DNA of 26,428 nt from DATESZ01 sp035283845 (GCA_035283845.1 DATESZ010000005.1:1-26428), one strand, 5' to 3'; positions 1-8,564 are shown, counted from the first letter of the stretch. Translations and numbers: made by a program. Notes: generated by a model from the sequence alone, not told the origin.

Positions 1-1
1 A

Positions 2-814
2 AAGATATTGATGGAGGCTATCGATAATTATAAGAACAGGAAGCCCAATATACAGATACCTGATGAGACAATGGATCAGGTAGTAGGATTCAGCCAGGAA
101 ACGATCAACTATCTGTTGGGCGGGATTTTCCGGGCATCCTATCGTCCGTTGAATGACAATATCATCAACGGACGTATCAGGGGCATCGCCGGCGTGGTTG
201 GCTGCAACAATGCAAGAGTTACCCATGATGACCCCAATCTTACGCTGATCAAGGAATTAATCAAAAACGACGTGATTGTCCTTGTTACCGGCTGTGCGGC
301 AATGGCCTGTGGCAAAGCAGGGTTGCTGACGCCGGAAGCAGCGAAACAATACGCCGGCGAGGGACTGGCTTCAGTCTGTGAAGCCGTCGGGTTGCCGCCG
401 GTCCTGCATATGGGGGCCTGCGTCGACAACAGCAGGATACTTATGGCGGCAACTGCTGTGGTAAAAGCAGGCGGGCTGGGAGAGGACATCAGTGACCTGC
501 CGGCAGCCGGCGCGGCACTGGAATGGATGAGTGAGAAGGCCGTTGCTATCGGCCACTATTTTGTTGCCTCAGGCGTTTATACTATATTCGGTGTAACGTG
601 GCCGACAACCGGCAGCGATGAAGTGACCAAACACCTTTTTGAGGATTATGAAAATATCGTAAAGGGGAAATGGGGTTTTGAAACAGACCCGATCCAAGCG
701 GCAAAATTAATGATTGAACATATTGATAAAAAACGAAAAGCACTCGGTATAGACAAGGCGAGAGAACGGGTTCTTTTCGATATGGCCAAACGTCGTGAGA
801 TTGACGCAGCCTGA
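2..814 (+). CDS. cooS: Ni-Fe carbon monoxide dehydrogenase catalytic subunit (CooS/AcsA), C-terminal part, 5' end outside window
   Basis: The reading frame is open to the left edge, so only about 270 C-terminal residues of a roughly 630-680 residue enzyme are present. The family interconverts CO2 and CO at a Ni-Fe-S C-cluster in the cytoplasm; beside acsB it would feed CO to acetyl-CoA synthase. Three of the expected C-cluster cysteines are visible, in VVGCNN (about nt 200), VTGCAA (about nt 292) and GACVDNSR (about nt 420). The first two are 30 residues apart, as in characterised CODHs. The conserved lysine lies in SEKA about 39 residues after the last cysteine. The N-terminal half, with the B/D-cluster cysteines and C-cluster histidine, is not in the window. 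Codons at 8 (TTG) and 11 (ATG) are internal and not real starts. The stop is 70 bases before acsB, consistent with one operon. Identity is near certain; monofunctional versus AcsB-bound form is inferred from context. Confidence 0.95.
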   Translation, partial: KILMEAIDNYKNRKPNIQIPDETMDQVVGFSQETINYLLGGIFRASYRPLNDNIINGRIRGIAGVVGCNNARVTHDDPNLTLIKELIKNDVIVLVTGCAAMACGKAGLLTPEAAKQYAGEGLASVCEAVGLPPVLHMGACVDNSRILMAATAVVKAGGLGEDISDLPAAGAALEWMSEKAVAIGHYFVASGVYTIFGVTWPTTGSDEVTKHLFEDYENIVKGKWGFETDPIQAAKLMIEHIDKKRKALGIDKARERVLFDMAKRREIDAA

Positions 815-884
815 TTTTACCCTGAATTGCTTGACCTCAAATGAGGTGTTGAGCTTCATATGATAGCCGGAAGGAGGACGTGAC

Positions 885-3089
885 GTGTCAAAAATTATTG
901 CATCTGCAGCCATAAGAGGGGCGCATAAGATTGTAGAACGGGCCGAAAATAAATATCAGGAGGCTCTCGAAAAGTGGGGCCCTGGCCAGGAGGTGGGATT
1001 TCCCGATACAGCCTATTATCTTCCGATAATATATGCAATTTTGGGAATTCCCGTACAAAAGATTGCCGATATGAAACCGGTGCTCGACAGATGTCGGACG
1101 CTTTTGCCGCCGATGGTTAAGGAGAAAGTGGCGCTTCCCTACCTCGCACCAGCTCTCGACGCAGGAATGGCGACATTTTTTGCGGAAGAGATTATTGAAG
1201 CCATCCGGTATCTGGAAGCGCCAAATTTTTATACCAAGCAGGAGGATGTCCTGCCGGATAACATCTGGCTTGGCGCCGCAAACGACGTTATTTTCCGCAA
1301 AAGAGGCGTAGAATTTGTCGATGGTACGGCGCCAGGATTTGCCGCCATAGTGGGTGCGGCGCCGACCTCTGAAATTGCAAAAAAGATTGCCACTGAACTG
1401 CAGGAAAAGAATCTCTATATCTTTATGTGTGCCGAACATGAGGGGAAACGGTTTTCAGAACAGCTTGTGGAAGCGGGTGTTCAGATCGGCTGGCCCACTC
1501 GCCTCGTTTCTTTCGGTCCTGACGTGTCTGCCGCTGTTTTTGCCATGGGATTTGCCTGTCGTGTTGCCATGGCCTTTGGAGGCATCAAGCCCGGGGATTA
1601 CCGGAAAAATCTTATCTATAATAAAGACAGGACATTTGCCTTTGTCATGCCCATGGGGTTTGTCACGGATGAATGGTATGCCAATGCCGCCGGCGCCATT
1701 AACTGGGGATTTCCGACCATTGCCGATACGCCCATTCCCGAGGTTTTGCCGACGGGTATCTGTACCTATGAGCATGTAGTTTCCAACGTTCCGCATGATA
1801 ATATCGTACAAAAAGCGGTAGAGGTGAGGGGGCTCAAAGTCACGGTATCCTCGGTGCCTATTCCCGTTTCCTATGGCCCCGCTTTTGAAGGCGAGAGAGT
1901 CAGGGGTGAAGACATATATTTAGAGTGCGGCGGTGGACGGACCCATGCCGTAGAATTAGTCATATCCAAAAATATGGATGAAGTGGAAGACGGCAAGGTA
2001 GAGGTCGTTGGACAGGATGTGGGAGCGGTGCAAGCGCCGGCTAAACTGCCTCTCGCTATCCAGGTTGAGGTTGCGGGCCGGAAAATGCAGGAGGATTTCG
2101 AGCCGATCCTGGAGAGGCAAATACACCACCTGATAAACTACGCTCAGGGCATCATGCATATCGGTCAGCGCGATATTGCCTGGTTGCGTATTTCTAAAGG
2201 ATCGGTGGAAAAAGGATTCAAACTTGCCGACCTGGGAAAAATTCTCCATGCCAAACTGCACCAGGACTTCGGCGCCATTTTTGATAAGGCCCAGGTCAGG
2301 ATTTTCACGGAAGAAAAGACGGTAGATGAGGTGCTTGCCCGTGCCAGAGAAATTTACAACAAGAGAGACGCCCGGATTGAAGGCATGACGGATGATACCA
2401 CGGATACTTTCTATTCCTGCACCCTTTGCCAGTCCTTTGCTCCGAACCACGTATGCGTTGTCAGCCCGGAAAGAACGGGGCTTTGCGGCGCCTACAACTG
2501 GATGGACTGTAAGGCATCGAATGAGATCAATCCCACAGGCCCCAACCAGCCTATCCCCAAGGGCGACCTTACCGATCCTAAACTGGGGCAGTGGGTGGGT
2601 ACAAATGCTTTTGTCTTTAATGCCTCACGTCAGAAAATCAGTACGGTGAGTCTGTACAGCATCATGGTCGATCCCATGACCACCTGTGGATGTTGTGAAT
2701 GTATTGCCGCAGTGCTTCCCATGTGTAATGGCATCATGACGGTCCATCGTGATTATCTGGGAATGACGCCCTGCGGTATGAAGTTTACGACGCTTGCCGG
2801 CTCGGCGGGCGGCGGCGCTGTGACCCCGGGATTTTTAGGTCACAGTAAATACAATATTACCCAGCGGAAGTGGATATCGGGCGATGGAGGCCTGTCACGC
2901 CTTGTGTGGATGCCCAAGGCGCTTAAAGATGAGAGTAGAGAACGATTGCTGAAGCGGTCCGAAGAGATGGGGATACCGAATTTCATCGATATGATCGCCG
3001 ATGAAACAATCGGCGTTACGGAAGATGAAATTCTTCCTTTCCTTACGGAAAAGAATCACCCGGCGCTTTCCATGGAATCTATTTTGTGA
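885..3089 (+). CDS. acsB: Acetyl-CoA synthase, CODH/ACS beta subunit (AcsB)
   Basis: AcsB condenses CO, a corrinoid-borne methyl group and CoA into acetyl-CoA (or the reverse) at the Ni-Ni-[4Fe-4S] A-cluster. The protein is 734 residues, matching the bacterial long form with its N-terminal CODH-contacting domain rather than the shorter archaeal CdhC. A-cluster ligands are all visible: Cys512, Cys515, Cys524 and Cys534 have the same spacing (3, 9, 10) as the Moorella enzyme. The Cys601-Gly602-Cys603 motif holds the distal nickel. The GTG start at 885 is chosen because an AAGGAGG Shine-Dalgarno lies 7 bases upstream and the N-terminus MSKIIASAAIRGAHK is family-like. It lies between cooS and acsC and the whole set is co-directional. 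No disruption is seen. Confidence 0.97.
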   Translation: MSKIIASAAIRGAHKIVERAENKYQEALEKWGPGQEVGFPDTAYYLPIIYAILGIPVQKIADMKPVLDRCRTLLPPMVKEKVALPYLAPALDAGMATFFAEEIIEAIRYLEAPNFYTKQEDVLPDNIWLGAANDVIFRKRGVEFVDGTAPGFAAIVGAAPTSEIAKKIATELQEKNLYIFMCAEHEGKRFSEQLVEAGVQIGWPTRLVSFGPDVSAAVFAMGFACRVAMAFGGIKPGDYRKNLIYNKDRTFAFVMPMGFVTDEWYANAAGAINWGFPTIADTPIPEVLPTGICTYEHVVSNVPHDNIVQKAVEVRGLKVTVSSVPIPVSYGPAFEGERVRGEDIYLECGGGRTHAVELVISKNMDEVEDGKVEVVGQDVGAVQAPAKLPLAIQVEVAGRKMQEDFEPILERQIHHLINYAQGIMHIGQRDIAWLRISKGSVEKGFKLADLGKILHAKLHQDFGAIFDKAQVRIFTEEKTVDEVLARAREIYNKRDARIEGMTDDTTDTFYSCTLCQSFAPNHVCVVSPERTGLCGAYNWMDCKASNEINPTGPNQPIPKGDLTDPKLGQWVGTNAFVFNASRQKISTVSLYSIMVDPMTTCGCCECIAAVLPMCNGIMTVHRDYLGMTPCGMKFTTLAGSAGGGAVTPGFLGHSKYNITQRKWISGDGGLSRLVWMPKALKDESRERLLKRSEEMGIPNFIDMIADETIGVTEDEILPFLTEKNHPALSMESIL

Positions 3090-3167
3090 TAGGGGAGTAA
3101 GGTGTAAAGAGCAAAGTGTGAATACATTTTATATTCAATAATGATCGAGTAGAAAGGAGAGTAAGTT

Positions 3168-4514
3168 ATGGCTCTTACGGGGATCCAGATATTTAAGTTG
3201 TTACCTAAAACCAACTGTGGAGAATGCGGCGTTCCTACATGTCTTGCCTTTGCCATGAATCTTGCTGCAGGCAAAGCAGAACTGAATTCATGTCCATACA
3301 TATCGGAAGAGTCCAAGGCACTGTTGTCGGAAGCGTCGGCGCCGCCTATTCGGCCTCTAACGGTTGGCACAGGCGACAATACCGTGAAAATCGGCGGTGA
3401 AACTGTTCTGTTCCGTCACGAAAAAACATTTGTAAATAAACCGGGACTTGCCATTATGGTAAGCGATGTCATGGGGGCCGACGAAGTCACGGCTCGTTTA
3501 ACAAGATTCAATGGATTCAAGTACGAATGGGTCGGACTTATCCTGCGACCCGAAATGATTGCCGTAAAAAATGAATCAGGCGACGCAGGCAAGTTTGAAA
3601 CGCTGGTAAAACGGGTAATGGACGAGACTGATGCCGCACTGATATTGATCAGTGAGAACGTTGAGTCCTTAAGGGCCGCTGTAAAGGCATCTGCTTCACG
3701 TGCGCCGCTGATTTATGCCGCTACTGAGGCTAATTTTGAGCAGCTCGCTTCTTTGGCGATGGAATTTAAGTGCCCCTTGGCGGCGAAGTCCAATACAATG
3801 GATAGTCTTACCGCTCTCTCCGATAAACTCTCTGCTGCCGGCGTCAAGGATTTAGTGCTGGACAGCGGCGCCCGTACCGTACGCCGTGCCTTAGAAGATC
3901 AGCTTTTTATACGTCGTGCTGCTCTGGTTCAGAAGAATCGTTCCTTGGGATTTCCGACGATAACATTCCCCTGCGAGATGACGGCTGATCCTATGAAGGA
4001 AGCGCTTATTGCCGCAACGTTTATAGCAAAGTATGCAGGCATTATCGTCCTTTCGGATTTCCAGGGCGAAAGCATTTTCCCTCTCTTGGTCGCGAGACTC
4101 AATATCTACACCGACCCGCAGCGCCCCATGATGATGAAACAGGGGATCTATCCCATCGGCAGTCCCGTTGAGGACTCGCCCGTGCTCGTTACTACCAATT
4201 TTGCCCTTACCTACTTTATCGTCTCCGGTGAAATCGAGGCAAGCCGCGTCCCGAGCTGGCTGTTGGTGATGGATACGGAAGGGCTTTCGGTGCTTACTGC
4301 CTGGGCGGCCGGCAAGTTTGTCGGTGATGCCATAGGGCAATTCGTCAAGAAAAGCGGTATTACCGAAAAGGTCAATCATAAGAAGATCGTTATACCGGGA
4401 TTTGTGGCCGCCGTGAGCGGAGATATGGAAGAGGAACTGGGGCCGGAATGGGAGGTAAAGATTGGTCCACGTGAGGCTGCCCATTTGGCGCCCTTCCTGA
4501 AGATGGGAGTTTGA
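3168..4514 (+). CDS. acsC: Corrinoid iron-sulfur protein large (gamma) subunit AcsC
   Basis: AcsC is the large subunit of the corrinoid/iron-sulfur protein that shuttles the methyl group from methyl-tetrahydrofolate (via AcsE) to AcsB. The 448-residue length is normal. The N-terminal [4Fe-4S] domain is clear: Cys17, Cys20, Cys25 and Cys42 in the order CGECGVPTC...SCP. The remainder is the TIM-barrel plus C-terminal cobamide-binding domain of the CdhE/AcsC family. The ATG at 3168 has an AAAGGAGAG ribosome site just upstream. It is 78 bases after acsB and 169 bases before acsE. Its usual partner, the small subunit AcsD, is not encoded next to it within the window, so it must lie upstream of the left edge or elsewhere. 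Confidence 0.95.
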   Translation: MALTGIQIFKLLPKTNCGECGVPTCLAFAMNLAAGKAELNSCPYISEESKALLSEASAPPIRPLTVGTGDNTVKIGGETVLFRHEKTFVNKPGLAIMVSDVMGADEVTARLTRFNGFKYEWVGLILRPEMIAVKNESGDAGKFETLVKRVMDETDAALILISENVESLRAAVKASASRAPLIYAATEANFEQLASLAMEFKCPLAAKSNTMDSLTALSDKLSAAGVKDLVLDSGARTVRRALEDQLFIRRAALVQKNRSLGFPTITFPCEMTADPMKEALIAATFIAKYAGIIVLSDFQGESIFPLLVARLNIYTDPQRPMMMKQGIYPIGSPVEDSPVLVTTNFALTYFIVSGEIEASRVPSWLLVMDTEGLSVLTAWAAGKFVGDAIGQFVKKSGITEKVNHKKIVIPGFVAAVSGDMEEELGPEWEVKIGPREAAHLAPFLKMGV

Positions 4515-4575
4515 CCCACGGGGTTAAAGAGTATTTCACTCGAAAATGCGCATCTAAGTATTCGATTTCCTTATA

Positions 4576-4639
4576 TTCACCTGTGTAGCCATTTTCATTC
4601 TCATTTGTGACGAGTACCGTCATGAGAGTTTCACCTGTG
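4576..4639. repeat. Short direct repeat TTCACCTGTG in the acsC-acsE spacer
   Basis: The ten-base word TTCACCTGTG occurs at 4576-4585 and again at 4630-4639, start points 54 bases apart, inside the 169-base spacer between acsC and acsE. The spacer is also more AT-rich than its neighbours. The repeat could be a regulator site or chance; no promoter hexamers of good quality were found beside it. Confidence 0.35.
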
Positions 4640-4683
4640 AAGTATAACTTTTAAAGTTCAGACGATTAAAGGAGGTATTGCTT

Positions 4684-5586
4684 ATGATTCGCATTGGAGA
4701 GAACCTCAATGTGATGGTAAAAAAAATAGGTGCGGCAATGAGTGAGAGAAACCCCAAGCCGCTTCAGGAACTGGCTATTGCCGAGACAAAGGCGGGTGTC
4801 GATTATATCGATATTAACCTGGGGCCGGCCCGCAAAGGGGGCGGTCCTTTGATGGAATGGGTGGTAAAAACGGTTCAGGAGGTGGTTGATACCCCCCTGT
4901 ACCTTGATACCATTAACACTGAGGCAATTGAGGCCGGTCTTAAAGTTTACCAGAATAAAAAAGGCAGGGCCGTCATCAATTCCATAATGGCGCGGCCTGA
5001 AAGCATGGATGTCAAATTTCCTCTGGCTCAGAAGTATAATGCCGGTGTTGTTGCCCTTCTCTGGGGGCCTTCCGGTCTTCCCAGGGACGCGGGTGAGCGA
5101 GGCGTTCTCGCAGCCGAGTTGATGCAGAAGGCGGCGGAATTTGGTATTTCCAATGAGGATGTCTGGATAGATCCCATAGTCACGCCGGTTACCAGCCCGC
5201 AGAGTCAGGTTCAGGTGCCAAGCTGCGTTGAATTCATGATGATGTTTCAGGATCTTCAGGAGATGGCCCCAGGGCTCAAGGCAACATGCGGTCTTTCCAA
5301 TGTTTCCAATGGGGCGCCGGACCATTTGAGGCCCATACTGAACCAGACCTATATGATGATGTTGGGGCGCTACGGCATGGTAGGCGCCATAGTTGATGCC
5401 TTTGACGAAGAGTTGAAGTCCTTTGCCGGCGGCGCCAGGCAGGATCTTAGGGAACTGGTCTACCGTACGATGGACGGAGAGGATATTAATCTTCTCTCAC
5501 TGAATAAGGAACAGGCAAATTACATAAAAACGACAAAAGTCCTGATAGGAAAGACCCTTTATTCTGATTCCTGGTTGGAACTCTAA
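4684..5586 (+). CDS. acsE: Methyltetrahydrofolate:corrinoid iron-sulfur protein methyltransferase AcsE
   Basis: AcsE transfers the N5-methyl group of methyl-H4folate to the cobalt of the AcsC/AcsD corrinoid protein. It is a 300-residue pterin-binding TIM barrel (DHPS-like fold). Recognisable motifs are IGENLNV at the N-terminus, DYIDINLGPAR (pterin-binding strand), the NSIMARPES strand and the GLSNVSNG segment that carries the asparagine contacting the substrate N5 in the family. The start is set at ATG 4684 because AAAGGAGGT at 4668-4676 lies 7 bases before it; the in-frame TTG at 4678 would be only one base from the ribosome site. At 300 residues it is somewhat longer than the 262-residue Moorella protein, the extra being at the C-terminus. 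It follows acsC and precedes the HdrA-like genes in the same direction. Confidence 0.94.
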   Translation: MIRIGENLNVMVKKIGAAMSERNPKPLQELAIAETKAGVDYIDINLGPARKGGGPLMEWVVKTVQEVVDTPLYLDTINTEAIEAGLKVYQNKKGRAVINSIMARPESMDVKFPLAQKYNAGVVALLWGPSGLPRDAGERGVLAAELMQKAAEFGISNEDVWIDPIVTPVTSPQSQVQVPSCVEFMMMFQDLQEMAPGLKATCGLSNVSNGAPDHLRPILNQTYMMMLGRYGMVGAIVDAFDEELKSFAGGARQDLRELVYRTMDGEDINLLSLNKEQANYIKTTKVLIGKTLYSDSWLEL

Positions 5587-5652
5587 AAAAAGCCCCGGCC
5601 GAGGTAGATGGCATAGTCAATTTTACTGGGACTTTTTTTGAGGATACAGGAA

Positions 5653-6711
5653 ATGAATGAACATGACAGAAGAACGCCGGAGCCGGTTAATAGGAGAGTT
5701 CTGGTTATCGGCGCTGGGATAGCCGGCATTACCGCGGCTTTGGAGTTGACTGGGCTCGGCATTTCTGTCACCCTGATCGAAAAAGAGGCTTCAATTGGCG
5801 GTTTTGCAGCTTTCTTTTGCTGTAAGGCTGCCGAGAAATGCAACAAATGTTTCGCCTGCGTCGTTGACAAGAGAATCAGGGATATCAAGAATTGTACAGA
5901 TGTTACTATACTCACTCAGACTGTGCTCGCAGGTCTGAAGGGTGATTCCGGCGCCTATCTCGCGATTCTTGACAATGCCGGAAGGACCCTCGAGCTGGAA
6001 GTTGCTGCGCTTGTTATTGCCGCAGGCGTAGATCCTTATGATGCCACCCTCAAGGGGGAATATGGATATGGCTATCTGAAAAATGTCATAACGGCGAGGG
6101 ATCTTGAGGTAATGATTCGTGAAAGAGGAGATATCCTTCGGCCGTCAGATGGCATGCGTCCCAAAATAATTGCTTTTTTCCAATGTGTGGGCAGCCGGGA
6201 CCAGGCGGCAGGAAATCTATTCTGCTCGCAGGTTTGCTGCGCCTATGCCCTGAGACTTATCAGTTTAATTCGCTATAACTATCCTGATATCACAATTGCT
6301 TTTCATTACATGGATATACAGCCGGCAGGCATCCATTTTGCGGATTTCCTCAGCCAGTGCCGGGAAGACAGGAACATCCGCTTTATCCGTTCCATTCCCT
6401 CAAAAGTTTACCATGCCCCCGCTGCCGATTCACTGAGGGTAAAATTTGCCGACGCAGGTCGGGGCGATGTCAGGGAGGAAAATTTCGATATGGTAATCCT
6501 CTCGGTGGGTATGACGGTGAAAAAGGAAGCAAGATCCATAACAGATCTTCTCCGCCTGGGCTTTGATGAGGATGGATTTATAGATGATTCCGAAGCGAGG
6601 GAAGGCATCTTCGCTGCCGGCGCCTGTACGGGGCCGAAAGATATCGAAGGGTCGGCAACCCAGGCAAAATCCACCGCTCTCAATGTTTACCGGTATTTGA
6701 TGAGTTCTTAA
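5653..6711 (+). CDS. hdrA: HdrA-like FAD/iron-sulfur protein 1 (core module, no ferredoxin domain)
   Basis: HdrA proteins are flavin-containing electron-transfer subunits, best known for electron bifurcation in heterodisulfide reductase complexes. This 352-residue protein has an N-terminal FAD fold (VLVIGAGIAGITAA, residues about 19-32). A cysteine cluster follows at Cys56, Cys57, Cys63, Cys66 and Cys69, equivalent to the DCSxC region of HdrA. The HdrA core signature is present with Cys178 in FFQCVGSRD and Cys191, Cys195, Cys196 in CSQVCC, then an HYMDIQ segment and a C-terminal FAD motif GIFAAGACTGP. It lacks the C-terminal two-cluster ferredoxin domain found in full HdrA (about 650 residues). 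ATG 5653 has AGGAT 7 bases upstream; an in-frame TTG at 5638 has no ribosome site. It lies 66 bases after acsE and just before a second HdrA paralogue. Its role with MetF is inferred from context. Confidence 0.88.
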   Translation: MNEHDRRTPEPVNRRVLVIGAGIAGITAALELTGLGISVTLIEKEASIGGFAAFFCCKAAEKCNKCFACVVDKRIRDIKNCTDVTILTQTVLAGLKGDSGAYLAILDNAGRTLELEVAALVIAAGVDPYDATLKGEYGYGYLKNVITARDLEVMIRERGDILRPSDGMRPKIIAFFQCVGSRDQAAGNLFCSQVCCAYALRLISLIRYNYPDITIAFHYMDIQPAGIHFADFLSQCREDRNIRFIRSIPSKVYHAPAADSLRVKFADAGRGDVREENFDMVILSVGMTVKKEARSITDLLRLGFDEDGFIDDSEAREGIFAAGACTGPKDIEGSATQAKSTALNVYRYLMSS

Positions 6712-6763
6712 TAGTATTCATAAGATACGATCCGTACCTTTCTTTTCGGAAGGCAGTTTGCAA

Positions 6764-8101
6764 ATGATTCAGACAATCTCTGATGACAAGCAAGTTAGGG
6801 AATCCATACCGCTGAAACAGGATGTACTGATTCTCGGTGGCGGCGTTTCCGGCATTACGACAGCCATGGCTCTGGCTATGGCAGGTGTTCATGTCACGAT
6901 TATTGAGAAGGGGATCAACTTGGGCGGTAGCCTCAGGCAACTGCGTATATTTCACGACTCTACCGAAGGGGCCGACAGATGGCTCGCAGGAATTATTTCC
7001 CGGATTGGGGAAGCTAAAAATATCGCTATAATTTCACAGGCGGAGCTTTGTGAACTGCAAGGTCACTTTGGATCATTCCTGGCAAAAATCAGGAAGACGG
7101 ATGGAGAGACCTTCCAGCTTTCACCAGCGATAATTGTCGCCGCTACCGGCTACATTACCCAAAGGGAAACGCCGGGTATCCCTGCCGCGGCAACAGGCAT
7201 AATCTATCTTCCCGATATGGAAAGGCTCATAGCCGATGCAACGGGCAACGAGTTTTCATGGAATGGCCGCTCTGTTGCCTCTGTGATTTTTCTTCTCGAC
7301 ACGGTAAATGGGGACATAAAGATCGATTCGGTAAACATCCTCAAACAGGCAATCATCCTTCGCCGCAGATTTAACTGCCAGGTATCAGTCCTCTGCAGAG
7401 ACCTGAAAGTATCTTTTGCCGGCGGGGAGCGTTTATATCGCAAGGCGCGTGAGGAGGGTGCGCTTTTCTTCAAGTATGACGTCCCACCGGAATTTTTCCT
7501 GGAAAATGACCGGATATGCGTTGCTCTGCCCGATGATGCCTCTCTGAATAAAGAGGCGCCGGAAAGGATAAACGTGAAGTCCGATATGATAGTCTTGCCG
7601 GAGACATGCCTGCCGGGCGTAGAAACGGATAAGCTCTGCAGGATTCTTCGCACTCCCTTGGGAAAGGGAGGATACTTCATGGACGACAATCCGCAGCTCT
7701 TGCGTATCCGCTCCAACAGACGAGGGATATTTTTGACCGGCGCCTGCCGTTTTCCCCGGGAACTGGCAGAAACGCAGAGGGAAGCGGAAGCCACAGCCCA
7801 GGAGATTATTGCCCTTTTACTGCCTGGCATCTACCGATGCGGTCCTGTGGTCGCGGAGGTGGATACCAGTAAGTGCGCGCTCTGCTATACCTGCCTGAGA
7901 CTCTGCCCCCATAGTGCGATTGATATAGAAAAATATGCAAAGCGGAACATCTACCAAACCTTCGACAACGGGGCTGAAAATATGGGGTATGCGGCCAGAG
8001 TTGAGCCATCAGCCTGTTACGGATGCGGCATCTGCGTTGCAGAATGTCCGGCCAGGGCTATCATTTTACGGGGGGAAGCCTCTCATCTTCACCTCAGTTA
8101 A
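6764..8101 (+). CDS. HdrA-like FAD protein 2 with C-terminal 2x[4Fe-4S] ferredoxin domain, core cysteines lost
   Basis: This 445-residue HdrA paralogue keeps the FAD glycine motif (LILGGGVSGITTAMA, residues about 24-38) and the C-terminal FAD segment GIFLTGACRFP. It ends in two classical [4Fe-4S] motifs: Cys371, 374, 377, 381 and Cys418, 421, 424, 428. In contrast to its upstream neighbour, the HdrA core cysteines are gone. The region after the first FAD motif reads GGSLRQLR with no cysteine cluster, the FFQCVGSRD position reads VIFLLDTVNGD, and the CSxVCC position has no cysteine pair. It therefore probably binds FAD and two ferredoxin-type clusters only. The start is taken at ATG 6764; TTG 6758 is possible but sits too close to the weak AAGG upstream. 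It is 52 bases after HdrA-like 1 and 36 bases before mvhD. A role relaying electrons to the MetVF enzyme is inferred. Confidence 0.85.
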   Translation: MIQTISDDKQVRESIPLKQDVLILGGGVSGITTAMALAMAGVHVTIIEKGINLGGSLRQLRIFHDSTEGADRWLAGIISRIGEAKNIAIISQAELCELQGHFGSFLAKIRKTDGETFQLSPAIIVAATGYITQRETPGIPAAATGIIYLPDMERLIADATGNEFSWNGRSVASVIFLLDTVNGDIKIDSVNILKQAIILRRRFNCQVSVLCRDLKVSFAGGERLYRKAREEGALFFKYDVPPEFFLENDRICVALPDDASLNKEAPERINVKSDMIVLPETCLPGVETDKLCRILRTPLGKGGYFMDDNPQLLRIRSNRRGIFLTGACRFPRELAETQREAEATAQEIIALLLPGIYRCGPVVAEVDTSKCALCYTCLRLCPHSAIDIEKYAKRNIYQTFDNGAENMGYAARVEPSACYGCGICVAECPARAIILRGEASHLHLS

Positions 8102-8137
8102 TAGAGCATTACAGCATTAAAGGGGAAGTAAAAACCG

Positions 8138-8560
8138 ATGTTTGATCCTAAGATAGTGGCCTTCTGCTGTGAGCAATCCGGCATTCCGGCGGCAGAAATG
8201 TGTAAGTCCTTAAAACTTGATACTTATGCAAATCTTGAGATTGTGCCTGTCCCCTGCGCAGGCCGCATGGAGACTATTTTTTTATTAAAGGCACTGGAAA
8301 GGGGCGCCGACGGAGTTCTGATTTTTGCCTGTCACGAAGAGAACTGCCAGTACCTGAGGGGAAATATCAGGGCTAAAAGCAGACTTCTGTATGCCCGAAA
8401 CATGCTGGAAAAAATCGGCCTGGAAAACAGAAGGCTCGAAATATGTAACTTAGCCACAAACAGTGGAGTTAAATTTGCAGAAGCTCTGAATGATATGGTT
8501 GAACAACTGCGAAAGATGGAACCTAATCCCTGTCCCTCGCCTGAAGTCGTCAAGGAGTGA
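8138..8560 (+). CDS. mvhD: MvhD/FrhD-like hydrogenase iron-sulfur (delta) subunit
   Basis: MvhD-family proteins are small [2Fe-2S] subunits that connect an electron donor module to HdrA. The 140-residue length and the framework KIVAFCC, PVPCAGRME, LKALERGADGVLIFACHEENC are diagnostic. Visible cysteines are 10, 11, 22, 40, 65 and 70. The N-terminal motif is altered: where most family members have CNWC(S/T)Y, this protein reads CCEQSGI, so one usual cysteine is missing and Cys22 lies further away. It is followed by metV after only 4 bases. No [NiFe] hydrogenase genes are in the window, so the partner is more likely the HdrA-like pair and MetV/MetF, as proposed for the Moorella MetFV-HdrABC-MvhD cluster. 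Confidence 0.87.
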   Translation: MFDPKIVAFCCEQSGIPAAEMCKSLKLDTYANLEIVPVPCAGRMETIFLLKALERGADGVLIFACHEENCQYLRGNIRAKSRLLYARNMLEKIGLENRRLEICNLATNSGVKFAEALNDMVEQLRKMEPNPCPSPEVVKE

Positions 8561-8564
8561 GTAG

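Noticed and set aside
888..1439. 183-codon minus-strand open frame opposite acsB
   Set aside because: Antisense shadow of acsB with no domain signature.
3891..4484. 197-codon minus-strand open frame opposite acsC
   Set aside because: Antisense to acsC, with low-complexity, unfamily-like composition and no start signal.
4678..4683. TTG 4678 as the acsE start
   Set aside because: Only one base separates it from the ribosome site AAAGGAGGT, while ATG 4684 is ideally spaced.
5610..5640. Possible terminator after acsE (AGTC/GACT followed by seven T)
   Set aside because: The stem is only four base pairs with a long loop; the T run alone is not enough to claim termination inside an apparent operon.
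6764..8101. Second HdrA-like gene as a frameshifted continuation of the first
   Set aside because: It has its own complete FAD motif and start, and the first gene ends with its own C-terminal FAD segment, so these are two paralogues rather than a broken single gene.
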